DNA of 64,000 nt from Lachnospiraceae bacterium. Its GTDB lineage: Bacteria; Bacillota; Clostridia; Lachnospirales; Lachnospiraceae. The position numbers and the translations under genes were made by a program. Under the pieces are notes generated by a model. The model searched no databases. It was not told the origin of the DNA and saw nothing but the letters and a program-made list of their open reading frames with translations. Within the stretch, counting starts at the first letter, position 1. The number at the start of each line of letters is the position of its first letter. Shown here piece after piece: positions 1 through 8,761 of the stretch. The stretch covers positions 84,794 to 148,793 of the forward strand of contig JAKSRW010000002.1 in assembly GCA_024403355.1 (NCBI GenBank), given 5' to 3'.

Positions 1-42
1 TGAAGAACCGTGTGGGTATTTCGGATTGACGAATATACAGGG

Positions 43-69
43 AACCGTTGCATTGTGCAGCGGTTTTTT
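43..69 (+). terminator. Rho-independent terminator of an upstream gene
   Basis: A 10-bp stem (arms AACCGTTGCA and TGCAGCGGTT, one wobble pair) with a TTG loop runs into a T6 tract. It ends whatever is transcribed from left of the window and separates it from the thyA promoter. Confidence 0.75.
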
Positions 70-103
70 GCATAATAAAAAATATACAAATGTATGTTTT
101 TTG

Positions 104-132
104 TTGTAAATCCCAGCAATTTGGAGTATTAT
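104..132 (+). promoter_or_regulatory. candidate sigma-A promoter of thyA-folA
   Basis: TTGTAA at 104-109 and TATTAT at 127-132 are separated by 17 bp. It lies just downstream of the incoming terminator and about 40 bp before the thyA start, so it is the natural promoter for thyA and folA. The match is moderate. Confidence 0.45.
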
Positions 133-175
133 AAAGAAAGCATTATTTTTTATCAAAAGGGAGAGGGATTAACAG

Positions 176-1024
176 ATGAGTGTTGCAGATGAGCTCTTTA
201 AAAATATGTGCCGGGATATTCTTGCAAATGGCACCAGTACCGAGGATGAAAAGGTGAGACCTCATTGGGAGGACGGAACACCTGCTTATACAATTAAAAA
301 GTTTTGTGTTGTAAACAGATATGACCTCAGTAAAGAGTTCCCTGCGCTTACACTTCGTAAAACACCCATTAAGTCAGCAACGGAGGAAATGCTCTGGATA
401 TGGCAGAAGAAGTCAAACCGTGTGGCAGACTTATCTACTCATGTATGGGACCAGTGGCAGGATGAGAACGGCACTATCGGCAAGGCCTACGGCTACCAGA
501 TGGGAGTTCAGCATAAATACAGGGAGGGTATGTTTGACCAGGTTGACAGAGTAATTTATGACCTGAAGAATAACCCCTTCAGCCGCCGAATAATGACAAA
601 TATATATGTGCATCAGGACCTTTCGGAAATGATGCTCTATCCCTGTGCTTACAGTATGACCTTCAATGTCACAAAGCCCAAAGACGGCGGCAAGCTCGTA
701 CTTAATACTATTCTGAACCAGCGTTCGCAGGATATTCTGGCAGCAAATGCATGGAATGTGGCGCAGTATGCGGTTCTGACTCATATGATGGCGAGAGCCT
801 GTGATATGCAGGTGGGTGAGTTTGTTCATGTAATAGCCGATGCCCATATCTACGACAGGCATGTGGATGTTATTAAGGAGCTTATTGAGCGTCCCTCACA
901 TCCGGCACCTGATTTTTGGCTGAATCCCGAAAAGAAGGATTTCTATGAGTTCACAAAGGACGATGTAAGACTGGATAATTATGAATTTGGTGAGCAGATT
1001 CTGAATATTCCTGTGGCAATCTGA
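176..1024 (+). CDS. thyA: thymidylate synthase
   Basis: Makes dTMP from dUMP using methylene-tetrahydrofolate; cytosolic, 282 aa, close to the family's usual 260-315. Visible landmarks are the active-site loop YPCAYSMTF with nucleophile Cys157, the dUMP-phosphate segment QRSQDILAANAWNVAQYA, and ADAHIYDRH near the C-terminus. The active-site loop differs from the E. coli-type PPCHALFQF, so this is a divergent ThyA branch rather than the classical one; the nucleophile and the Q-R-S and D-A-H-I-Y signatures are kept. The start follows GGGAGAGGG at good spacing. Dihydrofolate reductase lies 94 bp downstream, the normal partner that recycles the dihydrofolate this enzyme produces. Confidence 0.95.
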   Translation: MSVADELFKNMCRDILANGTSTEDEKVRPHWEDGTPAYTIKKFCVVNRYDLSKEFPALTLRKTPIKSATEEMLWIWQKKSNRVADLSTHVWDQWQDENGTIGKAYGYQMGVQHKYREGMFDQVDRVIYDLKNNPFSRRIMTNIYVHQDLSEMMLYPCAYSMTFNVTKPKDGGKLVLNTILNQRSQDILAANAWNVAQYAVLTHMMARACDMQVGEFVHVIADAHIYDRHVDVIKELIERPSHPAPDFWLNPEKKDFYEFTKDDVRLDNYEFGEQILNIPVAI

Positions 1025-1118
1025 TTTGCAGGGATATTATGTGTTTGCAGAAGCGAAGACATTTTGTGATTATGTTTGGCAGACGGTTTGTCTGCGGGTT
1101 AGAAAGGTATGGAATATA

Positions 1119-1625
1119 ATGAAATTAATAGCAGCGGTAGATAATCACTGGGCTATCGGTTACAAGGGACAGCTTCTTGTATCGATCAGAGCGGACCAGA
1201 TTAATTTTAAAAAGCATACAATCAATAATACGGTAATACTCGGAAGGAAGACCCTTGATACATTTCCGAACGGACTTCCGCTTCCGCAGAGAAGAAATAT
1301 TATCCTTTCTGCAAAGAAGGATTATAAGGTTAAGAATGCAGAGGTAGTTCACAGTGTGGATGAGCTTTTGGAGCTCGTTAAGGATGTAAATGATGATGAG
1401 CTTTTTGTAATCGGCGGCGAGAGCATTTACCGCCAGCTTCTTCCTTACTGTCATGAAGCTATCATTACAAAAATAGATTATGTATATCAGGCGGATGCAT
1501 TTGTTCCGAATCTCGACGAGGATGAGGACTGGGAATGTGTTGAGGAATCAGAGGAAATGACCTGCTTTGATATTTCATTCAAGTACTGCAAATATATCAG
1601 AAAATCGGCTCAGAAGGCAGAATAA
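1119..1625 (+). CDS. folA: dihydrofolate reductase
   Basis: NADPH-dependent reduction of dihydrofolate to tetrahydrofolate, 168 aa. The N-terminus MKLIAAVDNHWAIGYKG contains the usual A-x-D...I-G-x-x-G opening; VILGRKTLDTFP is the folate/NADPH segment and ELFVIGGESIYRQLLP is the conserved GG-x-x-I-Y region. An in-frame upstream extension to about 1026 exists but lacks family residues, so the ATG at 1119, 11 nt after GAAAGG, is chosen. The leader carries the recurring CGGTTTG / CTGCGG / GAAAGG pattern seen before other genes in this window, with an out-of-frame ATG at 1109. It follows thyA and is probably co-transcribed with it. Confidence 0.93.
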   Translation: MKLIAAVDNHWAIGYKGQLLVSIRADQINFKKHTINNTVILGRKTLDTFPNGLPLPQRRNIILSAKKDYKVKNAEVVHSVDELLELVKDVNDDELFVIGGESIYRQLLPYCHEAIITKIDYVYQADAFVPNLDEDEDWECVEESEEMTCFDISFKYCKYIRKSAQKAE

Positions 1626-1651
1626 TCAGGTATTGGTGAAAGAAGACTACA

Positions 1652-1680
1652 TTTACAAAAGTCAAAAGATGTAGTATAAA
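1652..1680 (+). promoter_or_regulatory. candidate promoter of galM
   Basis: TTTACA (1652-1657), 17-bp spacer, TATAAA (1675-1680), 35 bp upstream of the galM start. A 6-bp inverted repeat CTACAT/ATGTAG (1647-1652, 1669-1674) overlaps the spacer and could bind a regulator. Confidence 0.5.
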
Positions 1681-1714
1681 AATATAATAATCAAATTAAA
1701 CGGAGGATGGTATT

Positions 1715-2761
1715 ATGTCAATTACAAGCAGAAATTTCGGAAAAACAGCAGATGGTAAGCAGATTACCTTATTCAGAATAGAGAACAGCAAGGGTATGGT
1801 TGCCGAGGTGACCAATTACGGTGCAATTCTCACATCACTTTTCGTACCCGATGACAAGGGCAGGGCAGCAGACGTTGTTCTCGGCTTTGACGGCGGCGAT
1901 GAGTATTTTGATAACCCTTCATTCTTCGGAAGCACAATCGGAAGAAATGCAAACCGTATCGCAAATGCTTCATTTGTACTTAACGGACAGACCTGCAAGC
2001 TCGAGGTTAATGACGGCAAGAACAATCTTCACAGCACATTTGACGGATGCTTCAATAAGAGACTTTTCAAGGCAAAGATGCTTAAGAGCGAGAATGCGGT
2101 TCAGTTCACAATCGTAAGTCCCAATGGTGACCAGGGCTTCCCCGGAAAGCTTACAGCTACAGTAACCTATAAGCTTACAGAGGAGAACGGTATCGAAATC
2201 GAGTATACAGCAAAGTCTGACAAGGATACGGTATACAATCCTACAAACCATACATATTTTAACCTTAACGGCCATGCTTCAGGCTCTGCTATGGGTCACA
2301 AGCTCTGGCTCAAGGCTTCGAATTATACACCCGTTGTAAAGGGCTGCATCCCTACCGGTGAGATTGCTCCCGTTGCCGGAACACCCTTTGATTTCACAAA
2401 GAAGACTGTAATCGGTGACAGAATCAACGATGACTTCGAGCAGCTTAAGCTTGGTAAGGGCTATGACCATAACTATGCGGTTGATATTAACGGACGTGAA
2501 TTAATCAAGATTGCCGAGCTTACAAATGATGAAGAGACACGTACAATGGAGGTTTATTCAGACCTTCCCGGCGTTCAGTTCTATGCAGGTAACTGCATCA
2601 GCAAGCAGCTTGGAAAGGGCGGTGCGGTATACAATAAGAGATGTGCTGTATGTCTTGAGACACAGTATTTCCCCAATGCAATCAACCAGCCTAATTTTGC
2701 TTCTCCTGTACTTAAGGCAGGCGAGGAATTCCACAGCGTGACAAAGTATATTTTTAAATAA
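1715..2761 (+). CDS. galM: aldose 1-epimerase (mutarotase)
   Basis: Interconverts alpha and beta anomers of glucose/galactose, feeding sugars into the Leloir or glycolytic route; cytosolic, 348 aa, the usual length. Family residues are present: RNANRI near the N-terminal third, the catalytic-His segment NPTNHTYFNLNGH, DHNYAVD, and the catalytic-Glu segment ETQYFPNAINQPNF near the C-terminus. The start follows CGGAGG with 8-nt spacing. It has its own promoter and a hairpin terminator, so it is probably a single-gene unit; no other sugar gene is adjacent. Confidence 0.93.
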   Translation: MSITSRNFGKTADGKQITLFRIENSKGMVAEVTNYGAILTSLFVPDDKGRAADVVLGFDGGDEYFDNPSFFGSTIGRNANRIANASFVLNGQTCKLEVNDGKNNLHSTFDGCFNKRLFKAKMLKSENAVQFTIVSPNGDQGFPGKLTATVTYKLTEENGIEIEYTAKSDKDTVYNPTNHTYFNLNGHASGSAMGHKLWLKASNYTPVVKGCIPTGEIAPVAGTPFDFTKKTVIGDRINDDFEQLKLGKGYDHNYAVDINGRELIKIAELTNDEETRTMEVYSDLPGVQFYAGNCISKQLGKGGAVYNKRCAVCLETQYFPNAINQPNFASPVLKAGEEFHSVTKYIFK

Positions 2762-2769
2762 TTTGAATA

Positions 2770-2809
2770 AAAATGTCTTCATTAGAGAGAATATGAAGAT
2801 GTTTTAAAT
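2770..2809 (+). terminator. terminator of galM
   Basis: Arms 2770-2782 and 2793-2805 (AAAATGTCTTCAT / ATGAAGATGTTTT) pair over 13 bp with two G-U pairs. The second arm ends in T4, and the hairpin lies directly after the galM stop. Confidence 0.55.
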
Positions 2810-2841
2810 AAAATGAGTAACTGGAAAGTGTGGTGGGTGTT

Positions 2842-5103
2842 ATGGAATTAAAAAATTATAACACAGAAATTCCGGCAGATTTTACCAGTCCGGAAGACTT
2901 ATATGAGCAGCTGAAAAAGAAGATTGTGGCTTATCATCCCTCGAGCGATTTAGCTCTGGTTGAGAAGGCCTATAAGCTTGCGTATGAGGCCCATAAGGAC
3001 CAGAAGAGAAAATCAGGTGAGCCTTACATCATTCACCCTATCTGCGTAGCAATTATTCTTGCGGAGCTTGAGCTTGATATCGAGAGTATCGTAGCGGGAA
3101 TACTTCATGACGTAGTAGAGGACACTATCGTTACGGAGGAAGAGCTGACAGAAATGTTCGGTGCGGAAATCGCCCTTCTGGTAGATGGTGTAACAAAGCT
3201 GACAAACCTGAATTATGCGGCGGATAAGGTTGAACTTCAGGCTGAAAACCTGAGAAAGATGTTCCTTGCCATGGCAAAGGATATCCGTGTAATTCTTATT
3301 AAGCTGGCCGACCGTCTCCATAACATGCGAACCATGCAGTACCAGCCGCCCCACAAGCAGTATGAGAAGTCTCGTGAGACGATGGATATTTACTCGCCCA
3401 TCGCACAGCGTCTCGGTATTTCTAAAATTAAGATTGAGCTGGATGACCTTTCTCTCCAGTATCTTGAACCGGTAATGTACAAGGAGCTTTCGGCAAATGT
3501 GGCTGAGAAGCTCAGAGAAAAGCAGAATTTCATTCAGGAGATTACCGAAGAAGTAAGTGAGCATATGAAGGATGCAAGCATTGAGGCTAAGGTTAACGGC
3601 CGAGTTAAGCATCTCTTCAGTATTTATAAAAAGATGGTAACACAGAATAAGAGCCTTGATCAGGTTTACGATCTCTTTGCCGTCAGAATTATTGTAAATG
3701 ATATTAAGGACTGCTATGCGGCACTTGGTGTAATCCATGAGATGTACAAGCCTATTCCCGGCCGATTCAAGGATTACATAGCAATGCCCAAGCCCAACAT
3801 GTACCAGTCGCTTCATACCACACTTATCAGCCACAGCGGTCAGCCGTTCGAAATTCAGATAAGAACCTATGACATGCACAAGATTGCTGAATACGGTATT
3901 GCTGCGCACTGGAAATATAAGGTCGATCCCGACGGAAAGCTCAGCCCCGATTCTGAGGAGGAGAAGCTTACCTGGCTCCGTCAGATTCTTGAATGGCAGA
4001 AGGATCTTTCTGATAATAAAGAGTTCCTTATGTTGTTAAAGGATGATTTAAATTTGTTCTCGGACAGCGTATTTTGCTTTACTCCCACCGGTGAAGTTAA
4101 GAACCTGACAGTAGGCTCGACCCCTATTGACTTTGCCTACAGTATCCATAGTGCGGTAGGTAATAAGATGGTCGGTGCACGCGTAAACAACAAGATGGTA
4201 CCCATTGATTATGTAATTCAGAACGGTGACCAGATAGAAATCATTACCTCTCAGAATTCAAAGGGACCTTCACGTGACTGGCTGGCAATCGTTAAGTCTA
4301 CACAGGCCAAGAACAAGATTAATCAGTGGTTCAGGTCTGAAAATAAGGAAGACAATATCGCAAAGGGCAAGGAGCTTCTTCTTGGCTGCTGCAAGGCCAA
4401 GGGTGTTGCGGCTTCGGATGTTTTAAAGCAGGAATATATAGACGTTGTATTAAAGAAATACGGCTACCATGACTGGGATGCCATTTATGCATCAATCGGT
4501 CACGGCGGAATCAAGGAGCATCAGGTTTTCCAGAGACTCTACGATGAGTACGAGAAGAAGCATAAGGTCGAAATGACTGATGAGCAGGTGCTTGATTCAA
4601 TCCCCGATAAGAAAGTCGAGAAGAAAGAAACCGGAAGCTCTAAGGGTGCTATAATTGTTCAGGGAATAGATGATGTGGCAGTTCATTTCTCAAGATGCTG
4701 TTCGCCTGTTCCGGGTGATGAGATCGTGGGCTTTGTTACCAGAGGCCGCGGCGTATCAATCCACAGAACCGACTGTATTAATGTTATGTGCATGAACGAG
4801 TTTGAAAGACAGAGACTTGTTCCTGCGGAGTGGAATGGTGCGGAGCAGAAGGAAAGCAAGCTTTTCTCTGCCGAAATCAGAATTTTCGCAAAGAACCGTC
4901 CAGGTGTTCTTCTTGGAATCTCGAAGGTTCTTACTGAGAATGATATTGCAATTACATCGATGAATGCACGTACCAGCAAGTCTGATACAGCTACTATTTC
5001 ACTCAGCTTCGATGTAAAGGATACAGAGACCCTTAACACCATTATCGGTAAGCTCAGAAACGTTGAGAGCGTAATGGATATTGAACGTTCACGAGGCGGC
5101 TGA
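2842..5103 (+). CDS. relA: bifunctional (p)ppGpp synthetase/hydrolase, RelA/SpoT family
   Basis: Makes and breaks the alarmone (p)ppGpp in the stringent response; cytosolic, ribosome-associated, 753 aa. Domains in order: HD hydrolase with intact ILHDVVEDT near residue 90, synthetase domain with RFKDYIAMPKPNMYQSLHTT near 310-327, TGS domain (FTPTGEVKNL, about 410-470), a Cys-containing region (RCCSPVPGDEIVGF, near 620), and a C-terminal ACT domain (NRPGVLLGISKVL). The HD pair is intact, so hydrolase activity is expected as in the single Rel of Firmicutes. A GTG at 2830 is in frame, but the ATG at 2842, preceded by GGTGGG, is preferred. Confidence 0.95.
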   Translation: MELKNYNTEIPADFTSPEDLYEQLKKKIVAYHPSSDLALVEKAYKLAYEAHKDQKRKSGEPYIIHPICVAIILAELELDIESIVAGILHDVVEDTIVTEEELTEMFGAEIALLVDGVTKLTNLNYAADKVELQAENLRKMFLAMAKDIRVILIKLADRLHNMRTMQYQPPHKQYEKSRETMDIYSPIAQRLGISKIKIELDDLSLQYLEPVMYKELSANVAEKLREKQNFIQEITEEVSEHMKDASIEAKVNGRVKHLFSIYKKMVTQNKSLDQVYDLFAVRIIVNDIKDCYAALGVIHEMYKPIPGRFKDYIAMPKPNMYQSLHTTLISHSGQPFEIQIRTYDMHKIAEYGIAAHWKYKVDPDGKLSPDSEEEKLTWLRQILEWQKDLSDNKEFLMLLKDDLNLFSDSVFCFTPTGEVKNLTVGSTPIDFAYSIHSAVGNKMVGARVNNKMVPIDYVIQNGDQIEIITSQNSKGPSRDWLAIVKSTQAKNKINQWFRSENKEDNIAKGKELLLGCCKAKGVAASDVLKQEYIDVVLKKYGYHDWDAIYASIGHGGIKEHQVFQRLYDEYEKKHKVEMTDEQVLDSIPDKKVEKKETGSSKGAIIVQGIDDVAVHFSRCCSPVPGDEIVGFVTRGRGVSIHRTDCINVMCMNEFERQRLVPAEWNGAEQKESKLFSAEIRIFAKNRPGVLLGISKVLTENDIAITSMNARTSKSDTATISLSFDVKDTETLNTIIGKLRNVESVMDIERSRGG

Positions 5104-5149
5104 TAATTATTTGTGAATAAAAATTTTATCCAGTGCTCTGTCTGTGGCT

Positions 5150-5171
5150 GAAAAACATGAAAGTGTTTTTC
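5150..5171 (+). terminator. hairpin after relA
   Basis: Perfect 8-bp stem GAAAAACA / TGTTTTTC with a TGAAAG loop, nested inside a second inverted repeat CAGTGC (5131-5136) / GCACTG (5185-5190). There is no clean T-tract after the outer stem, so this may be a weak terminator or a processed leader structure between relA and the next gene. Confidence 0.4.
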
Positions 5172-5229
5172 TGACGTGGTATGGGCACTGATTCTTTTAT
5201 CTGAGAAGTTGCTTGCATTAGGAGGAGTT

Positions 5230-5865
5230 ATGAAGATAGAAAAACTGGTTGTTGGTGCGGTGATGACCAACTGCTATATTGTATACAATGAAAACAGTGA
5301 GCCGGATGCGGCTTCGGGACTTAGGGAATGCTTTGTCGTGGATCCCGGAGACTACGCGAGTAGAATTCTGCAGCTGATGGATTCTTTGAAGCTTGAATGT
5401 AAGGCTATTCTTCTTACGCACGGGCATTTTGATCACATTTATGCGGTGGATGAAATCCGTGAGAAAACGGGAGCACCGGTTTATGCGGGGGCAGATGAGG
5501 CAGAGCTTTTAGGCAACTGTGAGATGAATGTTTCAAAAAGAATCCGTAAGCCTGTAGAGGTCAGGGCAGATAAGCTGCTGAAGGACGGTGAAGTCATTCA
5601 ACCCGCGGGAATAACCGTAAAGACCATATTTACACCCGGTCATACACAGGGATGCGTATGCTACTATCTGCGTGATGAGGGTCTGCTTATGAGCGGCGAT
5701 ACCCTGTTTGAGAGCAGCATCGGAAGAACGGATTTGCCTACCGGAAATGAGGCGGAGATTTTTAAATCAATAACAAGTAAACTATTGACATTGCCCGCTG
5801 ATACAAAGGTGTATCCGGGACACGGAGGAGAGACTACCATTGAACGTGAAAGCAGATTTTTCTGA
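5230..5865 (+). CDS. MBL-fold metallo-hydrolase, glyoxalase II-like
   Basis: 211-aa cytosolic metallo-beta-lactamase-fold protein. The metal site is complete by eye: THGHFDH, then PGHTQGC, SGDTLF and the final YPGHGGET. This is the short, YcbL/GloB-like group that hydrolyses thioesters such as S-lactoylglutathione-like compounds; the physiological substrate is unknown. The start at 5230 is 4-8 nt after AGGAGGAG, so the longer in-frame extension back to 5176 is rejected. Its end overlaps the TTG start of hemZ by 26 bp, implying translational coupling. Confidence 0.85.
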   Translation: MKIEKLVVGAVMTNCYIVYNENSEPDAASGLRECFVVDPGDYASRILQLMDSLKLECKAILLTHGHFDHIYAVDEIREKTGAPVYAGADEAELLGNCEMNVSKRIRKPVEVRADKLLKDGEVIQPAGITVKTIFTPGHTQGCVCYYLRDEGLLMSGDTLFESSIGRTDLPTGNEAEIFKSITSKLLTLPADTKVYPGHGGETTIERESRFF

Positions 5866-7495
5866 AATTGATTTCTCACAGGACCTGGGTCCCCTTTTTA
5901 AATTCTTTTATCCGGGCGCAGAGGTTTTATGCAGAACAGGAATAAACGCTGTAAGCGGAAATGACGCATTTTCTGGAAATATTAAATCAGAAATTAATAT
6001 ATCCGGAGAGGCTGAAAATGCAGATTTTGAAGCCGAAGAGCTGTATCTGTTTTTTGATACAAGGGATGAAGAGTTTAAAATCTATCTGAACGGCAGGCAG
6101 GAAGTCAGTGAAAAGGTGGATTTCCTGGGGACTACAGATGTAGAAGAATCTGTCGGACACATTATGCCTCTCGAAAAGGTACGTCGCCGTGATTATAAAA
6201 ATCAGCTGATGAGAGCGGTTTACAGAATACTTGAAAAAAGAACCGGCAAGAGTCTGCCCTGGGGCACATTGACGGGAGTACGTCCCACAAAGCTCTGCTT
6301 TGACAGACTGGAGAAGGGGCTGGAAGATAATGTAACGCATATGCGCGAGACCTACTATTGCAGTGAGAAAAAGGCAGTACTGGCTGAACAAATTGCAAAG
6401 AAGGAACTCAGACTTCTTCAGGAGCTCGACTATAAAAACGGATACAGTCTTTATGTTGGCTTTCCTTTTTGTCCGAGCATCTGCAATTACTGCTCGTTCG
6501 GTTCACATCCTACTGACAGGTTCGGTCATCTGATAGAGCCTTACATCGAGGCACTTTTACATGAAATAGACGAGTGCGCAGGACTTATAAGGGATTTAAA
6601 GCTGGAGACGGTATATTTTGGCGGAGGCACACCTACCGCGGTATCGGCAGAGCAGCTGGCCCGTGTAATAAAGCGTGTGAAGGAGCGTTTTGATTTTTCA
6701 AATGTAAAGGAATTCAGTGTTGAAGCGGGACGCCCCGACTGCATAGATGCGGAGAAGCTTCAGGTTCTTAAGGATGCAGGAGTGACCAGGATTTCCATAA
6801 ATCCTCAGTCAATGAGACAAAAGACTTTGGATATTATCGGAAGAAGACATACTGCGGAAAAAACGGTTGAGGCCTTCAGACTTGCCAGAAGCATGGGCTT
6901 TGACGATATAAATATGGATATAATCGCAGGTTTATCAGGTGAGTGCCTTGAAGATATGAAATACACTCTTGATGAAATCGCAAAGCTGGATCCGGAGAGT
7001 ATCACGGTGCATACGCTGGCATTAAAGAGAGCGGCAAGGCTGACTACTGAAAAGGAGAATTTCGCAGGCTGTGAGGCTTCTGAGGTTCCGGAGATGGTGG
7101 AATATGCGGCTGATTTTTGCAAAAAGCACGGTTATGAGCCATATTATCTCTACCGTCAGAAGAATATGACTGAGAATCTGGAAAATGTAGGCTATGCAAA
7201 ACCGGGTAAAGAAGGTCTATACAATATCCTGATAATGGAGGAGCAGCAGATGATTCTGGCTTTGGGAGCCGGTTCATCATCCAAATTTACAGACTACAGA
7301 TATCTGGAAAAGCTCAGAAAGCTCGAAAACGGATGCAGTCCTTTAAATGATGCGGAGCTTGAAGCAGGTCCTATTATCAGACGCTTCGGACGCGTGGAGA
7401 ATGTAAAGGCAGTAGGAATTTACATTGACCAGATAGATGAAATGATTAAAAGAAAACGTGAATTTCTGGGTGTAGATACGGAGAAAAATCAGTAA
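5840..7495 (+). CDS. hemZ: oxygen-independent coproporphyrinogen dehydrogenase, HemZ-type radical SAM protein
   Basis: Radical SAM enzyme of the HemN/HemZ family, 551 aa, predicted to act in anaerobic porphyrin synthesis. The iron-sulfur motif is FPFCPSICNYCSF with Cys211, Cys215 and Cys218; YFGGGTPT, SVEAGRPD, SINPQS and NMDIIAGL follow as in this family. The long N-terminal extension (about 200 residues before the cluster) is what separates HemZ from HemN/HemW. The start is a TTG at 5840, supported by GGAGGAG at 5824-5830, 9 nt upstream and inside the previous gene. No other haem gene is in view, so its exact role, which in this family is not always coproporphyrinogen oxidation, is inferred. 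Confidence 0.88.
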   Translation: MNVKADFSEIDFSQDLGPLFKFFYPGAEVLCRTGINAVSGNDAFSGNIKSEINISGEAENADFEAEELYLFFDTRDEEFKIYLNGRQEVSEKVDFLGTTDVEESVGHIMPLEKVRRRDYKNQLMRAVYRILEKRTGKSLPWGTLTGVRPTKLCFDRLEKGLEDNVTHMRETYYCSEKKAVLAEQIAKKELRLLQELDYKNGYSLYVGFPFCPSICNYCSFGSHPTDRFGHLIEPYIEALLHEIDECAGLIRDLKLETVYFGGGTPTAVSAEQLARVIKRVKERFDFSNVKEFSVEAGRPDCIDAEKLQVLKDAGVTRISINPQSMRQKTLDIIGRRHTAEKTVEAFRLARSMGFDDINMDIIAGLSGECLEDMKYTLDEIAKLDPESITVHTLALKRAARLTTEKENFAGCEASEVPEMVEYAADFCKKHGYEPYYLYRQKNMTENLENVGYAKPGKEGLYNILIMEEQQMILALGAGSSSKFTDYRYLEKLRKLENGCSPLNDAELEAGPIIRRFGRVENVKAVGIYIDQIDEMIKRKREFLGVDTEKNQ

Positions 7496-7500
7496 ACAAA

Positions 7501-7529
7501 TTGAATTATTCAGCAAAATATGGTAAAAT
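7501..7529 (+). promoter_or_regulatory. candidate promoter of the HD-GYP gene, with ~200-nt leader
   Basis: TTGAAT (7501-7506), 17 bp, TAAAAT (7524-7529) preceded by TGG, so an extended -10 type. Transcription from here would give about 195 nt of untranslated leader before 7732. I see only a short TTGCC/GGCAA stem (7566-7587) in it and no riboswitch consensus I can recognise. Confidence 0.5.
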
Positions 7530-7731
7530 ATTATATAACAAGTGACAAGCGATACGTTCACGAATTTGCCCTGTAAATAACCGGCAATTATTTAGCATAC
7601 GAAGGATTTAGTGAAATATATCGGCAGTCTGCTTCGGGGGAGTGGTAAATGCTTTTGTCAGTTACTTTATAGTATGGGAATAAAGATGATTGGGACATTG
7701 GGCTTACAGACACGTGTATGAGGGTTTATAA

Positions 7732-8379
7732 ATGATTAAGGGTAAAAAAGAACTAATAGATTTGTTTAATATGGAGCAGGAGCACATGGAGGATGTGGAT
7801 GAAGCTATCGACCATGGTATCCTGGTTGCGAATCTGGCCTACAGACTGGCAAAGGAGCTGGGCTACTCGCAGGAATTCTGCGAGAAGATGGCTGATGCCG
7901 GTATTCTTCATGATATCGGTAAAATGAAGATCAGCGGTTACCTTTACGGTCGTAGAAAAAATGTACTGAAAATCGAGGAAATTAAATACGTCAGAAAGCA
8001 CCCCGCACTGGGCTACGATTTCCTGACCAAGGAGAATATCGTTGACGAAGAATCCCGCCAAATGATTCTTCATCACCACGAGAACGTAGACGGCTCGGGA
8101 TATCCGGACAATATGAAGGGCGATGATATCCCTGTCGGTTCACGTATCCTGCGTATCAGCGATGTGTATTCGGCGCTTGTGTCGGAACGTCCCTACCGTG
8201 CAGCCTTCGACAAGGAAACTGCCATGGAGCTGATGATAGATGAGGTAAAGAACTTCGACATGAAGTTTTTCCTGGCATTTATGAGGGTAGTGCATGCTGA
8301 TGATTTTGTTGAAATAGATGAATATGTGGAGAATTGTAACGCAAAGACACATGTAAAAGAAATAGGAATTGCGAATTGA
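7732..8379 (+). CDS. HD-GYP domain phosphodiesterase
   Basis: 215-aa stand-alone HD-GYP protein, predicted to hydrolyse cyclic di-GMP. The motif set is complete: HDIGK (His60, Asp61), RKHPALGYDFL, HHHENVDGSGYPDNM and ILRISDVYSALVSERPYR. No sensor, receiver or membrane segment precedes it, so activity must be controlled by expression or by a partner. GAGGG sits 7 nt before the ATG. It has its own promoter and long leader. The island of AT-rich genes begins just downstream. Confidence 0.85.
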   Translation: MIKGKKELIDLFNMEQEHMEDVDEAIDHGILVANLAYRLAKELGYSQEFCEKMADAGILHDIGKMKISGYLYGRRKNVLKIEEIKYVRKHPALGYDFLTKENIVDEESRQMILHHHENVDGSGYPDNMKGDDIPVGSRILRISDVYSALVSERPYRAAFDKETAMELMIDEVKNFDMKFFLAFMRVVHADDFVEIDEYVENCNAKTHVKEIGIAN

Positions 8380-8427
8380 AAAACAGAGTAAAATTTGCAG
8401 ATTTGTAAAAGAACGGGGATGTTATAA

Positions 8428-8745
8428 ATGAAAATATATTATGAATCTCAGGATGGCTGGAGTAAAGAAGATTATTACTACCTGCATAGAGTACTGCACA
8501 GATTGTTTTTTTACTATAAAAAGAATTGTGAAGAAATTCGATTGATGGAAATTCAAAAGATGTCTGAAAAGACGAAGGTATTGATATTCTGTATAATAAA
8601 ATATTATGGCTATGATCATTTATTGGATGAGTTTGAAAATTTAAAGCCTTTGAAAGATACCAAGCCGTTAAGAGAACGACTTGTATTAGATGATAACCCG
8701 TTGCCGGAAACTAATATATATAAAGATATGAATGTTGCTTGTTGA
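8428..8745 (+). CDS. small hypothetical protein paired with a nucleotidyltransferase-like protein
   Basis: 105 aa, not recognised. It is rich in Tyr, Lys, Glu and Leu, is predicted mostly helical, and lacks a signal peptide or membrane segment. GGGG lies about 9 nt before the ATG. Its stop is 16 bp from the next gene, so the two are likely one operon and may act together, for example as antitoxin or adaptor for the nucleotidyltransferase. That role rests on arrangement only. Confidence 0.6.
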   Translation: MKIYYESQDGWSKEDYYYLHRVLHRLFFYYKKNCEEIRLMEIQKMSEKTKVLIFCIIKYYGYDHLLDEFENLKPLKDTKPLRERLVLDDNPLPETNIYKDMNVAC

Positions 8746-8761
8746 AGGGATATGAAATTGA

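Noticed and set aside
176..1024. Unusual ThyA active-site loop as a novel enzyme
   Set aside because: The nucleophile and other signatures are intact and the folA neighbour supports the standard role; it is best seen as a divergent branch.
3013..3909. 298-codon open frame antisense to relA
   Set aside because: Composition follows the complement of relA's conserved codons; no start signals.
7530..7731. c-di-GMP riboswitch (GEMM-I) before the HD-GYP gene
   Set aside because: The conserved GEMM core sequences could not be found by eye; kept only as an unexplained leader.
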